Shown in pieces: positions 1 to 11,286 of a stretch of DNA of 64,000 nucleotides. Within the stretch, counting starts at the first letter, position 1, and each line of letters starts with the position of its first letter. The position numbers and the translations under genes are program-made. Below the pieces are notes generated by a model. It was not told the DNA's origin and searched no databases. It saw only the letters and a program-made list of their open reading frames with translations. The DNA is from Orbilia blumenaviensis (Eukaryota > Ascomycota > Orbiliomycetes > Orbiliales > Orbiliaceae), in NCBI GenBank assembly GCA_036872755.1, contig JAVHNS010000005.1:248001-312000 (forward strand). Reading direction: 5' to 3'.

Positions 1-486
1 AGAAGGCAGTGCGGACTCTGGCTATACACCCGAAGGAATTTACGTTTGCAAGTGGTAGTGCGGATAATATCAAGCAGTGGAAGTGTCCTGAAGGTGCTTT
101 CATGCAGAATTTCGAGGGCAACAAAGGAATCGTGAACACGTTGAGTGTAAACGAGGATGATGTGCTGTTCGCCGGCAGCGATAACGGTGAGATTGGGTTT
201 TATGACTGGAAGAGCGGGTACAAGTTCCAAGGATTGGAGACAATCGCACAGCCTGGTTCTTTGGAGGCAGAACAAGGTGTTTTTACGAGTACATTCGATA
301 AGACCGGGCTGAGATTGATTACTGGTGAAGCGGATAAGACAATTAAGATCTGGAAACAGGATGAAGATGCGACGGAAGAGACACACCCGATCGACTGGAG
401 TAAGTTTGACTTCCTAGTTTTCTTAAAGTTTGGACTGATACTAACGTTCAATCTCAGAACCATCATTATTGAGGAGACGGTATTAG
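1..486 (+). CDS. PRP46: PRP46/PLRG1 WD40 splicing factor, C-terminal part
   Basis: Partial gene cut by the left edge; exons are <1-399 and 458-486. The visible part carries the last WD40 repeats, including [15 protein letters not shown] near the start and [13 protein letters not shown] near the end, with a [11 protein letters not shown] blade between them. The intron at 400-457 has donor GTAAGT, branch point ACTAAC and acceptor CAG; splicing gives the short basic tail KPSLLRRRY followed by TAG, as expected for the end of the PRP46/PRL1/PLRG1 family. In other fungi this protein is a core component of the NineTeen (Prp19) complex and acts in spliceosome activation in the nucleus. Reading through the intron would add a spurious tail. 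The start and the earlier propeller blades lie outside the window. Confidence 0.9.
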
Positions 487-861
487 TTTGTTGTTCTACA
501 CTGTGTAGTAGCTTGGATATGTGCAGCATTTCGATATCAAATTGGGATATCTGGGTCACGGCGTTTATATATATAGAATCTGAAAAATCTGTACGATATG
601 AGTGCGAGAGAGGAATGAATTGAAAAGTGATATCAAATCTACCCTACTACCTTCTCTTTCAAAATAAAAATTATATTTTAATATACAATGGTATCCTAAG
701 AGAAATCGCACCCAGACATATATTATTTTCCCATCAAGTTGATTGGTGTATTCCATGCGCCCCCGCTATGTTGAATATATAACTTTTTTTGTTACCTACC
801 GATTAGATTTTACTGATATCTCTTCCTCTATCTAATTACTTGCTGACCCAGAAGATGCTTC
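487..861. other. Convergent 3' intergenic region (PRP46 / OPI3)
   Basis: About 375 bases between two converging genes. It is AT-rich, with AATAAA-like and TATATA stretches suitable for 3' end formation on both strands. I see no coding signal. Confidence 0.5.
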
Positions 862-1892
862 TTAACCAGTCTTCTTGATCGCGTCCATGGCACGCTGTCT
901 TTCTCTCTTGGCGTAGATTTCTGATGTGAATGGGCTGTATGCACAGTTAGTACCCTTTTTTTTGAAAAAATAATTGATTTGTGGCACATGAGGACGAGGG
1001 GGGGTAAGCGTACTCTTCAAACCTCAATGCAGCCAGATATACTACCAAGACCTCGACAGTAAGTAGCACACCTGCCGGCTTTCCGAACCACAAAGCAGTT
1101 CCCAAAAAACTCATAGTCGACCCGTAGTACATTGGCGCTGAAGTAACATTGAATGGAAATCCCTCAACCATCTTATCCATCAAGATACCAAAGTAATCGC
1201 CCAAATAAGTCCCAGTGAGCCCCAGTGCCCACATGGAAGTGATGACGAGCACATTTCCGGTAGCGAATAGGACTACGGCAAGAGACTTTGCGATTGGAGT
1301 GGTGAAGATGTCGAGAGTTGGTTGGTCCTGCAGGGCACGTTCGAAAAGAGCGTCTCGAATGATCCCGAGGGAAAAGATTGCGAATGCAAGGAGGTAGCAG
1401 CCGTGGTAGGGATTGTTCAAAGCAAGTTTTGTGATCGTTTTGGAGCGGTACTCGGATCGGGCCGCGATGCTGGGAGTGGCATATCTGTCAACATGCGTCC
1501 TTTTTTCATTTTTTCAAATTTCCAAATTTCCAAAAAAAAATATTTTGGGTTTCACATATGATATCAGACGAGCAGCTTACGTACTTCCAGAATACGGGAT
1601 TGAATAGGATTGACAGCACGGCAACTGTTACGCAAAGATTTGGCCGGTTAGTCGATCAGCCCACTTGCACTTGATAACACGATATGGGAGCTAGCTAGCT
1701 AGCTAGCCAGAGCTTCAATCTGAAGGCGATAGAGGCCACATTGCAGGATACGACAATGATGACGGTGAAATTTTTCATACTTATCAGAGACTGTTGGGAC
1801 AAGTCGACCCAATCGGATGGGGAGGTGGATGCAAAGGCCAGCGGTGCAGGACCGGGCGTCGAAGGCCACAGCTTCTCTTTGAGCATGTCCAT
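862..1892 (-). CDS. OPI3: Phosphatidyl-N-methylethanolamine N-methyltransferase (OPI3/PEMT type)
   Basis: Four exons on the minus strand: 1892-1781, 1624-1585, 1484-1014 and 934-862, giving 231 residues. The phases are consistent and the total is divisible by three. The product is a small multi-pass ER membrane protein that should perform the last two methylations of phosphatidylethanolamine to phosphatidylcholine using S-adenosylmethionine. Diagnostic segments are NPVFWKYATPS and AARSEYRSKTITKL, the GTYLGDYFGILM segment, then GFPFNVTSAPMYYGSTMSFLG followed by a hydrophobic helix and a basic tail ending KRERQRAMDAIKKTG. Introns 2 and 3 use the less common donors GTACGT and GTACGC. Intron 1 contains a GCTA tandem repeat. 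The length matches fungal OPI3 proteins. Start chosen at the first Met, which opens MDMLKEKLWPS. Confidence 0.92.
1690..1708. repeat. GCTA tetranucleotide repeat in OPI3 intron 1
   Basis: About 4.5 self-complementary copies of GCTA lie inside the first intron of the OPI3-like gene. It is probably a simple microsatellite. Confidence 0.8.
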
Positions 1893-4800
1893 TGTTGAAG
1901 TATTGATACTGAAGGATACTCGTAGTATATACCAGGTGAATAGGAACCGACGGATATGATAGCTCTCTTTTCTCTCTCTCTCTTCCTGAGGTTGCAGCTG
2001 CCTTATGCTGTTTTATATGTATCAAGTATGTGTATGCCGGATCTGTGTCAGTTGCAGTTTGAATGAATGAGGTTGAAGAAGAAGAAGTGGCCGGAATCGG
2101 GTGTGTTGGACGTTGGTTGGGCGGATAGCTATCTCGTATCTCAACCACAGGTGTGGTGCCTGCAGCATTAGCTAGCTTACTACCTTGCTACCTTGCTTAG
2201 CTCCTCCCTCTCTTCCTCATGTCGCGAATGGCATCAATCACAATCACAAGCTCGAGCCAGCTAGCCATTCAGCCAACTAGGTCACAGCCCTGATCAGATC
2301 AATTAATTGATATAATTGCTTGACTTCAATAGCAGGTAAGGTACCCGCGGTTACAAAATATATTCTTGTGCGAGGTGTGTGCTTATTTACTTGGGTACTT
2401 AAGTAATTATAGCTCTTTCTCTCCGTTAACCTGCTTCCGAAGTTGACGCAAACTGCAACTGCAACTGCCATATGCAAATGCAAATGCAAAGGCAAAGGTA
2501 ACTGCAACTGCGCGCGAAATGCCAATGTATGTACGGGCAAAATGTACAGGCAAATTGCAAAATGTACGGGCAAAATGTGCAGGCAAAATGCACGGGAAAC
2601 CTGTCAAGCACATCGTCAACTTCGAAAGTTGAGACAAGTCTTTGGAGACACGATTCAAAAAAGAGAGAATTGGATTGGAACCATGTAGAATGTACAGGTG
2701 TGGTACAATTCACACATGGGGAAATGCAACTAGGTAAAAAAGTATCCCGAAGAACCTATACTTTTTATGCTCTAGTTACCTATTTGATTCGTTCCTCGAA
2801 AGCTCCTGTAACTAATTTAGTATACTGTTAGTGGTTAATATCGGCTTACTCGCCTAAGCTAAGCTCATGACGAATCCTGGGAATTCTAGCTTGGGGAACA
2901 TCCTGCACAAATGAGTCCAGACGAACAAGAGCCCACAGTTAGGTGTGTCGACGGTGTATACAGCCACAATGTACCCACGCAGTCGTCGAATGCCCGGCAG
3001 GGTACCTGATGCTCCCCTACTGACTCACGCTTGATCTTTTGGGTGAGTTTTGTAAGCTGGAAAGCTGCACTCGAGCGAGCTTGGAAACTCCTGCCTTGGC
3101 CTTGGAATGAAGCTTGCATGAACTCTGCATGTCATGTTTCCCCCCATTCCAGGCTTGTATCTCGACGGACAGGAACAATTCACCATTGGGCCCGCCCTAG
3201 ACAATCCCCCCCGGCTCTTTGTCTGTAATATGTTCAATCATGGTTGCAGAACAGCTGTCCGCAGCTCATCGACGAATTCTCGTCCAGACAGGATTCGTTC
3301 TGTAGCATTGGCCCTTAGGGTCCTCCCTAGTCTAGGGCACTAAGCAAATGAGGCCAGACAACTGTACCCGACCAGCCCAGCGCTGAACAGCTCATCAACC
3401 AGCTGCCAGCTGCCCTGAGAAAAGCTGGGTACCCGATTCGACGACGATATTTTATATAATGCGCAATGGCCATCGACGCAGAGCATACCTACTTTGCTGT
3501 CGAGCTTGAATAGCTTATAATCGTCTGCCACCCTGAACCCGAATTTCCCATTATCATTACCACCACCCGCACAACTACCCAACTGCCATCCTACAACTTC
3601 TCCAGGTTTATACATACCAACCATTTACGCTTCCCGATCCCTTCATATATTCAACACACGACCAGTATCTCTTGATCTTGTGCTCTGACACCTTCAGCTA
3701 CTTATTCCGTTTACCCAGAGACACACGCGACATTAAGGTCACAGTAAGTTCGAAAATAAAGAGAAATTAATATTTTGTTTGAGCGGAACTCTCCATATCT
3801 CCACGTTTTTCGCTATTGAAGATGACCTGTCACCGATCCATTGCATTGCTCAGTGTTCCCGCGTGACAAACCAGCAGGCATCTCACATCCCAGCAAAAAA
3901 ATTTTGGTTTTCGTCTGATCGAGTTGCGGCTGAGTCAATCGACGAGGCGCCCTTTTGGCCTATCTTTTTCGTGCATTTTTTCTTTCCAAGCCCGGGACCA
4001 TGCGATGGGATGGCCTGCATGGTTCAACAGGCGCTCCGCCATACGTGGGGAATCGACTTTCCCTTCAGCAGCAGATGGTTTCTTGTGAAGTCTTTTGGTG
4101 GGGGAGGGCGAATCGCCAGGCGCAAGCGGGAGAAACTCCCAGCTGGATCCTCGAGGCACCCGATGTTACGAATCCAGGCCTACCCCTCCACCGTGCATTC
4201 GCCCGGTGGCCTCACCGGGAGCAAGCTGATATGTTACCCACAGCTGCTGTGTGCCGTGCTCCACTTCCCGCGATGTGATGTGCAAGAGCAGGGTATCAGA
4301 CGAACGAACGTACTTCTGAGTACCCTGAGGGTTATGCACTCTGCAAATTGGGCCTCCTGTCAACTATAACCTGCCACCGTTGTATTCGGGGCAGTATGTG
4401 ACTAAATCCTTCCGACCATACCCTGTTCGCCCATCAGCTTAAGTTCAATACAATCAAATAGTACTTAAAGTACTTGTCGTATCGAGCTTTATACATCTAC
4501 ATATATACCCTCTGCATTCCTCACTCCTTTGACTCGGCTTCTCTTTTGCAATTTCCTTGTGCATTACCGCTAGAGACATTGTTTCGATTGACACCTAGAG
4601 GTCATAATAGTCTATTCGTACCGACCCATACCATACCCATTTGCGCAAGGCACCTCGTACACATTGTTGTCCGAACCTCACACTATACTCAATCCTGTCC
4701 TAAAGAGCTGCTCAGGAGTTCCCGCCCTTCAGCTTTTAATTTCTGGTACAAGGAGAAGTATAGATATTGAATAAGAGTAAGCCTCTAAAACTTCTCCCTT

Positions 4801-5297
4801 CCTCTTCTTCTCTTCTCTTCTCTCTTGGCCCTCCTCTCGCCTCCATTCTATACTGCCGACGGACGCCACACGACTCGCCCCACCTACGAACATATATTCC
4901 TGGAGCCCCGGCCGTCTCCTCTCCGAAAGGATTCGCTTGGTGGCTCACCATAACTATATCAATCCTTCCTTCTATCCCAGAAGCACCACCTATCGAGCCA
5001 CACGACCGTCCCTGCTCCTTCACGGCGGCGCCTCCAGCCACAGGTGGTTCTTAATATAATTATCTTTAAACGGCTCACGTTATCGATATCACCACCACTC
5101 CATACCCCGCCACACATATTCCGTCATTGTCTCGATTTTATAAGCCAGACAAGCAAAAGTAACGATTCGAACGGACTGCGTATATAAGAACACACTCCAA
5201 TCGATATCATCAGGGAACCATCATAATCCCTAAACTTTCACAAAAACCCTGCTTCGTAATCATAATATAACAACACACACAATAAAGATATTCCGCC
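1893..5297. other. 3.4 kb intergenic region without recognisable gene
   Basis: This stretch lies between the OPI3 start (minus) and the coiled-coil gene start (plus), so it holds two divergent promoters. Bases 2447-2610 carry degenerate tandem repeats, listed separately. Bases 4470-5297 are pyrimidine-rich with CAAC/CACACA stretches just before the downstream ATG, typical of a fungal 5' leader. The longest open frame (3779-4369, plus) begins at TTG and shows no domain or membrane segment, so I do not call it. Confidence 0.5.
2447..2610. repeat. Degenerate short tandem repeats (ACTGCA/AAATGC and GTACGGGCAAAAT types)
   Basis: Read directly: runs of the hexamers AACTGC and AAATGC, drifting to AAAGGC, are followed by imperfect copies of a roughly 13-14 base unit resembling TGTACGGGCAAAA, with variants TGTACAGGCAAAT and TGTGCAGGCAAAA. 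The two parts share the core GCAAA. No ORF or transposon hallmark surrounds them. Confidence 0.75.
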
Positions 5298-7198
5298 ATG
5301 GAACAAGACGCAAACGGGTTCTATCCAATGCCTACAGCACCCCCAGTGAGGACATCATTCAGTCGGGATCGATCGCCAGCCGTCATGATGGCGCCCGCAA
5401 GGAGCACCTCCCGACAGCGTCGGAATACTGCTACATCTCAGGAGCGCCCAACTTCACTCTACGTTCACGAGGGAGCGAGACACAGATCGTACCATTTGAC
5501 GGGGCCGGCCCCTAGTGGGCCGTCTTATCCTGCGGTAGTACCTGGCTCCCGCGCATATAATCCCTCAGCCCCGATGGGTCGCTCGTTATCTGTCAGCTAC
5601 AATACTCGATCGCCAGGTGCAGTGCGGGCAGTCTCAACTGGCGGTGATAATATCCAGGTAGCTGGTTCTTCAAGACGCAACTCTAGCCACAGCAGGTCTG
5701 CCAGCGGGGCAGCTGGGGCAGCTGGTATTCAATATTACTATGGAGGTAGTAGTAGGACCAGGCCAGTTTCTTATTACGGTGGCGGCTCACATCAGCACTG
5801 GGACGGATCGGCTGGATCTTACGGATCCTACGAATGGGATGAATGGTCGCCGGCCCCGTCTCCGGCGCTTGGCCATTCACCCGTTGGGAGCTATAGTCAT
5901 TCGCCTACCCGAAATCCATATGATATGCCACCTTCCGCCCCACAGCCACCAATCAACGCATACAGGCCGGAGGACGACATGAAGCGACTCGAACAAGCAC
6001 GAATAGAATTGGAACACCTAAAGCTCAGGGAGGCTGAAGAGAGAGAAAGGGGACGAACTGCAGAAAGAAGACTAAGAGAAATCAGGACACAGGCAGACGC
6101 GGATCCTAGGTTACGAGCCAAAGTATCGGAAGCTGAAAAGCAAGCTGCAATCGCTATCGCACAGCAAGAAGAATACGAGCGGAAACTAGCCGACGCCCAA
6201 GCCAGAGCTGCACGGTTGGAAAGGGTCGCTTCAAACCAGAGCAAAAAGCCCCAGGTCATACTACAAAACGGAAAACCGTTGAAACCAGCACTTAAACAGA
6301 CAGTAGCTGTTACTCAGAATACAGCAGAGGCATCAGCGACCGCGGTCAATCAAAACATGTCTGAACAGGCGCCAAAAAATCCTCAGGACTACCAGGCTAA
6401 GATCCCCAAGGACCTGATCTCCAGGGCGGCACTGGTGGAGAAAGGACTGACCTACGAGGAACATGTAAGAAAATTTCAACTTTTAGCCTATATTTCGACC
6501 GATAATTATGATAGCTAATACCTCTTTGCAACGCATAGAAAGACTACCTGTTGGTGAAACGCTACCTTTCTAAAGAGGACATCAAGGCCCTCCTAGATCG
6601 AACGGCAGAAATTAGAAGTACGTATATCACATCGCCCCGCCTAGGGTCTACCCCACACTTCGCAGCTGCCTATTTCGCAAGCACTTCCCTCTATGCAACA
6701 AAGATACTAACCAAACTCGCAAAATAGAACAGAGAGATGCAGTCGAACGCTACAAGGCATCTCAGGCCGCCCAGGCTGCAAAAGTACAGGAAGACAAGGT
6801 CCGTCCCGCGGTGGCCATGCACACCACTACGGACAACAAGACGATACAAATCGTCACGATGCCTCAGAAGGATTCGCCGCCGCCGCCACCCCCAGCCCCA
6901 CCAGTAAAGGATCTGAACCAAGAATGGGAAGAGTGGAAGGCTGAGAAAAAGGCTCGAGAGGAGGCACGGGCTGCTGAGCAAGCCGAGTGGGACAGGAAGA
7001 TGAAGGCGAATGCAGAGAAGTTTAGAGTAAGTTCCACTCCTAACGTTACCCGACGATCTAGAGGAATATTTTACTAATATCCTACTTGTGTAGCAACTTG
7101 AATTAAAGGAAAAGCAGGAGAGATTAATCCTGAAGCAGATGGAGCATGACCGGGCGAAGGCTAAGGCGAAGCTTCAGAGGAAAGGGTGGTTCTACTAA
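5298..7198 (+). CDS. Coiled-coil protein of unknown function
   Basis: Four exons, 5298-6464, 6539-6617, 6728-7026 and 7094-7198, give 549 residues ending in QRKGWFY. I do not recognise the family. Residues 1-220 are low complexity, rich in Ser, Pro, Gly and Tyr, and probably disordered, with several RS/SR and SRS pairs that could be phosphorylated. From about residue 225 to 300 a strongly charged coiled coil begins at EDDMKRLEQARIELEHLKLR. A compact segment follows (SRAALVEKGLTYEEHKDYLLVKRYL, spanning intron 1). Then comes a proline run (SPPPPPPAPP) and a second charged helix, EWEEWKAEKKAREEARAAEQ. Splicing preserves phase throughout; donors are GTAAGA, GTACGT and GTAAGT. A scaffold or cytoskeleton-linked role is possible, but nothing here proves it. 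Confidence 0.75.
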
Positions 7199-8119
7199 GC
7201 CATGACCATCCTTCGCTGCCCTTGCGTCTACCCTCCCGTTAACGTTCATCTCATCTCAAAAACCTGAGCTCTCTATTTCGCCATTTCCTTCAATCTACAT
7301 TTCATTTTTTTTGACACCTAGATGATGATATCCACATGATTTTCGTTTTATGTCCTTATGCTCGATTTAGCCAAAAACCACACGTCCTCGTCATCGCGAT
7401 AGCGACGTTATGCATTTTCCCTTGTCTTTCATCTCTTGCATATCCGGTTCCTTTCCGTTCTGTTTAAAGTTTTACTTCTTTGGGTTTTCCACGTTTACGT
7501 GCCACGAGCCCCATAATAGCGTTTTTTTACTTTTACGTTCTGTGTAACCTTTTTTTTTTCTCTTTCAAAAACTGCAGTACAACAACATCGGCCTCCCAAA
7601 ATCTTGCTTTCTTATCCCTTCCTTGAATCATTTCATTCATATCAAGCTCTTTCAAGCCCTGGCCTAAAACGTTCAAAATACTAAGAAAATAACAAAAAAC
7701 ACTTCTGTCATCTCGACGGAAATATATTTTTTACGATAACGACCAAGACAAAACTGTAATTTGGTGTTTACTCAGTATATAGAATGCGTCATAACAGAGT
7801 TTATGCATGCTTAGCTAAGGGTATCTTTTCTGTATGTATATACAAGCCAAAAAAATTAATTAAAAAGAAGAAATTTTTTGTCCAAAATAGCAGCTTATTG
7901 GGTATATCCTCCTCAAAGTCTCCCGGTCTCCGAGACATCCTGTAAAAATAGAACTTTCATCTGACCTCGTGGGCTATTGTTGACTGTTGGTTTTCCCTAC
8001 CAAAAGCGTATCCACTTACTGGCCGCGTAGCTGGCTTAGTCTCCATTATTCATCCGATCGATTTGTAACAAACAGTCCTAATCCCCTAGCCTCCTAGAGA
8101 AACATCGTTTCTGTTTTTT
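7199..8119. other. Convergent 3' intergenic region
   Basis: About 920 bases between two converging genes. T-rich on the plus strand with several T runs, AATAAA-like elements and TATGTATATA stretches. It probably holds the two 3' untranslated regions; no ORF of note. Confidence 0.5.
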
Positions 8120-9466
8120 TTACAACCCTTCAGCGTGTCCAAGCTCATAAACGAATCCCAAGGACATCTTCGCGTGCTCGAGCATATGGTCGGCGCTAAC
8201 GGTCTCCATAGTGTCACCGGTGCTGTGGATCAACTCGCTAGAGTATTCCATAGCAGACTCGATGACAAACGCAGATGGGTATCCATTTCTGTTTGCCGAG
8301 GCATGGTCAGAGCAGGCGTATCCGCAGCGGGTGTCGACGGATGGGATGGCGCAGTACTATTATTTTTAGAAAATTAGTAAAGGGAATTTTATTAGCCGCT
8401 TTGGTTCGCTGCTGGTGAAGCTAGGGAAGATGGGAGCGTGTTATGTCTGGCCTGGAGTTGAGGCTAAGGCAGGTCCGTGGCACAGCAACATAAAATACTA
8501 GTAATGCAGGGGATATAATGAAGTCAAAGGGGCTAGTCTGAAGGAGAAACTTACGGCAGCAATAACCTTCTTAATAAAGGCTGTAAGGTTCTTGTCAACA
8601 TTGTCAGTAACGACACCCAATGACTCGGGTTTGCCGGCGTCCAAAGTTCCCTTGACGTATCCAGTCATATCCTGGTTCAACATAGCCTTGACCTGTCGTC
8701 CTTCCTTCTTGTAGGCTGCAAAAATAGCCTGAGAGCCAAGAAGACCAGCTTCTTCGGCTGCGTACCAGTGGAATTCAATGGTGTTTGGCGCCTGTCCCGC
8801 GGCGACATTTGGGTCGGAAAGAAGTGCCCTGAGGGTCTCAAGGATGGTCATGGACCCGCTACCATTGTCGTCGGCACCGGGAGCACGACCGTTGGTTGGG
8901 TTTCGAAGGTTGACGCTGTCAAGATGGGCGCCAACGACAATTGTATTAGCGGACTTGCCGGGAATGGTAGCAATCACGCTGTTCTGACCCCAGTTTGGAT
9001 GAACGAAGGGCTTTGCGCTGGCGACGACGCGGGTGCTGTTACCGCTGCTGGCACTGGAGATGACACCCTGGACCTGCTGAAGCAGCCATTCCGCGGCTTC
9101 TTTTCCAGTGGAGGACTTGTAGTATCTGTTGTTGAAGCTAGTGTACTTCTGTAGGGTGGACTCGATATTACTGGCCGAGAGCTTGGAAATGAGCGGGTTA
9201 ACAGCAGTCTGGTGGACTACTGACGCTGGGAAGGCGACAGCTGAGACTTGAACCCTGCGGGAATCGATATGCTGGTAGTCTGTGATATCGATGAAGTGCT
9301 TGCCCTGTCCGAGGAGTTCCCACTTCTCGGCTTCGGTCACGAGTTTGGTCTCCCCTGGGGCTAGCTCAATGGTATAAACTGGCTCCTTGATCTTGGGCTC
9401 TGGGATGTACAGGGCTGTAACCGCTGTGGAGGCCGCGAGGGCAGAGAATGCAAGGGCAAACTTCAT
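8120..9466 (-). CDS. Secreted M28 leucine aminopeptidase (LAP1-like)
   Basis: Two exons, 9466-8555 and 8356-8120, give 382 residues, close to the usual fungal LAP1 length. The N-terminus [20 protein letters not shown] is a clear secretion signal, followed by a propeptide-like region to about residue 85. The catalytic domain shows the dinuclear zinc ligands of family M28: His181 and Asp183 in GAHLDSVN, Asp199/Asp200 in GADDNGSGS, the Glu238-Glu239 pair in [12 protein letters not shown], Asp266 in NQDMTGY and His322 in CSDHASA. Cys315 and Cys319 (RCGYACSD) may form the disulfide seen in related enzymes. It should release N-terminal residues from peptides outside the cell. An in-frame upstream Met at 9541 would add an AT-rich, non-signal extension, so I chose the Met that starts the signal peptide. 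The intron at 8356-8555 ends TAATAG and starts GTAAGT. Confidence 0.93.
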
Positions 9467-11286
9467 GGTGAGGGTATATATAGTAAATGTGATATTGTAT
9501 ATAAATAAATTTATATCGGAGGGTATCAGATGAATATGCACAGCAAATTCAAGATCGCAAAAGATGAACTGGCCAAAAAAAACTGAAACTGAAACTCAAA
9601 ACAATTGGGGTATCTTGGTCGCAACTAAAGGAAGTAGTATTGGAGTATAGAACAAATTTAAAAAGAAGAAGAGAAGAGACTTCGGGGAGCAATGTGGATA
9701 TTTGTACCCTAAAACCGTTCCTCGTGAATATACTTCTCTTGCGGATATCGTAGTTGGACTGTATTCTCCGACGGCAGGCCGATCGTTCTCGATCAACATC
9801 AGCCCATACGCAGTTAGGTAGCCAACATACTTCCTCATCCTAATCGTGCCACGACAAGGGGGGAAGATCGAGCAACCGTTTTGATATCAAAGAGAAACGG
9901 GCGGGTGTGTCTTCGAACTAGGGCCAAATCAAAGTAGCTGTGTTGTTCCCACGCCAAGGATGTTGTGGATTTGGGGTCCATCCCAGCAAAGGCGCTCCGT
10001 TGACATCATGCCCAGATACATTCCACATTCCCGTTTCATGTTAACGGATAATCGTATTATCGTGCCCCTCCGTATTGTCATGAGATAATTCGCACCTAGG
10101 TATTGTACTGCCTAAATTGACTCCTTTAATTCGAGTCATGTGCGTATAGGAAGTTTGGACGAACCGTTCCAATTGGTTCACCGGTGCCGGACGAAAGTGC
10201 CATTGGATGTGATTAAGGTTGGAAAGGGATCTATCATAGACGATAGGCGGCTGCAGGGCCAGAAGGCGGAATGTAGGTTGGGGTTGAGCAGCTTCCCAAT
10301 ATAAAAGGAGCTTGGTGAGCCAAGAGTCTTGGGGCCGAGGGGTGTCCTATCGTGAGGGAGCATCTGATTACGACACGAGCATCATGTCGATATCGGGGAG
10401 ATGCGGTTGTTTGAGCACTTGCAGAGCACTCTGCTTGATTGTTTCTTCGAAATTAAGAAATCCGGGGACGCAGAGATAGAATACGGTCTTTCAAACCCTT
10501 AGCGTGCGGATTTCCGAGAATGTGACACTGTTCGCGGAATATTTTTCTAGAGATCGATGCAGCCATCGAATGCCAGATATCTAGATGCATAAAAGAGGTC
10601 AGTGATAAACTGGCACAACCTTATGACACACGGACATTTGGACTAGTGCTACAAACCCTCGAGTCAGTGAATATGCATTTATGTAAAGGAGCGAGAGCTT
10701 GTCGACGGAACGGCCGTGGAGACAGCCTTCTCGTACCATGGACATGTGCTCTTTGGTAGCGATCCGAAAGAGGAACTTCAAAAATGTCTTTACTAACAAT
10801 GTTACAGCCTGCTGGTAGGATCCAAAGACATTTTATCCATGCTGTAGTTTCAGGCATCAATGGGAGAGATAACGGGACGAATCCGCTGACAGGCGACAAT
10901 ACCAATTGCAATTGGAATGGTTCGAACAGTTCGTGAACGATACCGTACCATTAGCCTGGCTGGGCTTGACGTGACTGCGTGTCTGATACCAATTGATGAC
11001 GTTAGAGCTTGATATCGAGATGCTATAATGGGTCTAGCAGGAATGAAATAGAGAGCTCGAGAATCTCCAGGTTATTACATTCCAAGATATCAATACGCCT
11101 GTCAAGCTGAGAGAACTACCTTTGTATCAGAAGCAAGTCAAGGCTGTCCAAAATATCACACTATCAACACATACCCGATCTCGATCGATATAAGTACGTA
11201 TTAAGCAACACCACGATTATGTATGAAGGCTAGTTCCGAGTTTATGTGGGAAAAGGAATAGACCGAGGGCTAATATGCCACTCATG
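9467..11286. other. 1.8 kb intergenic region
   Basis: Upstream of the aminopeptidase and downstream of the ankyrin gene (both minus). It contains only short overlapping frames. A 10599-10911 minus-strand pair of frames looked faintly protein-like but has no domain I can name. I see no repeats. Confidence 0.4.

Noticed and set aside
2447..2610. Possible CRISPR-like array
   Set aside because: The units are short, imperfect and directly adjacent without unique spacers, and the host is a eukaryote.
3779..4369. A 196-codon plus-strand frame
   Set aside because: It begins at TTG, not ATG, and has no domain, repeat or membrane segment; it overlaps opposite-strand frames of similar quality.
10599..10911. 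Two overlapping minus-strand frames that look faintly protein-like
   Set aside because: No family, start context or splice structure could be supported; a gene remnant is possible but unproven.
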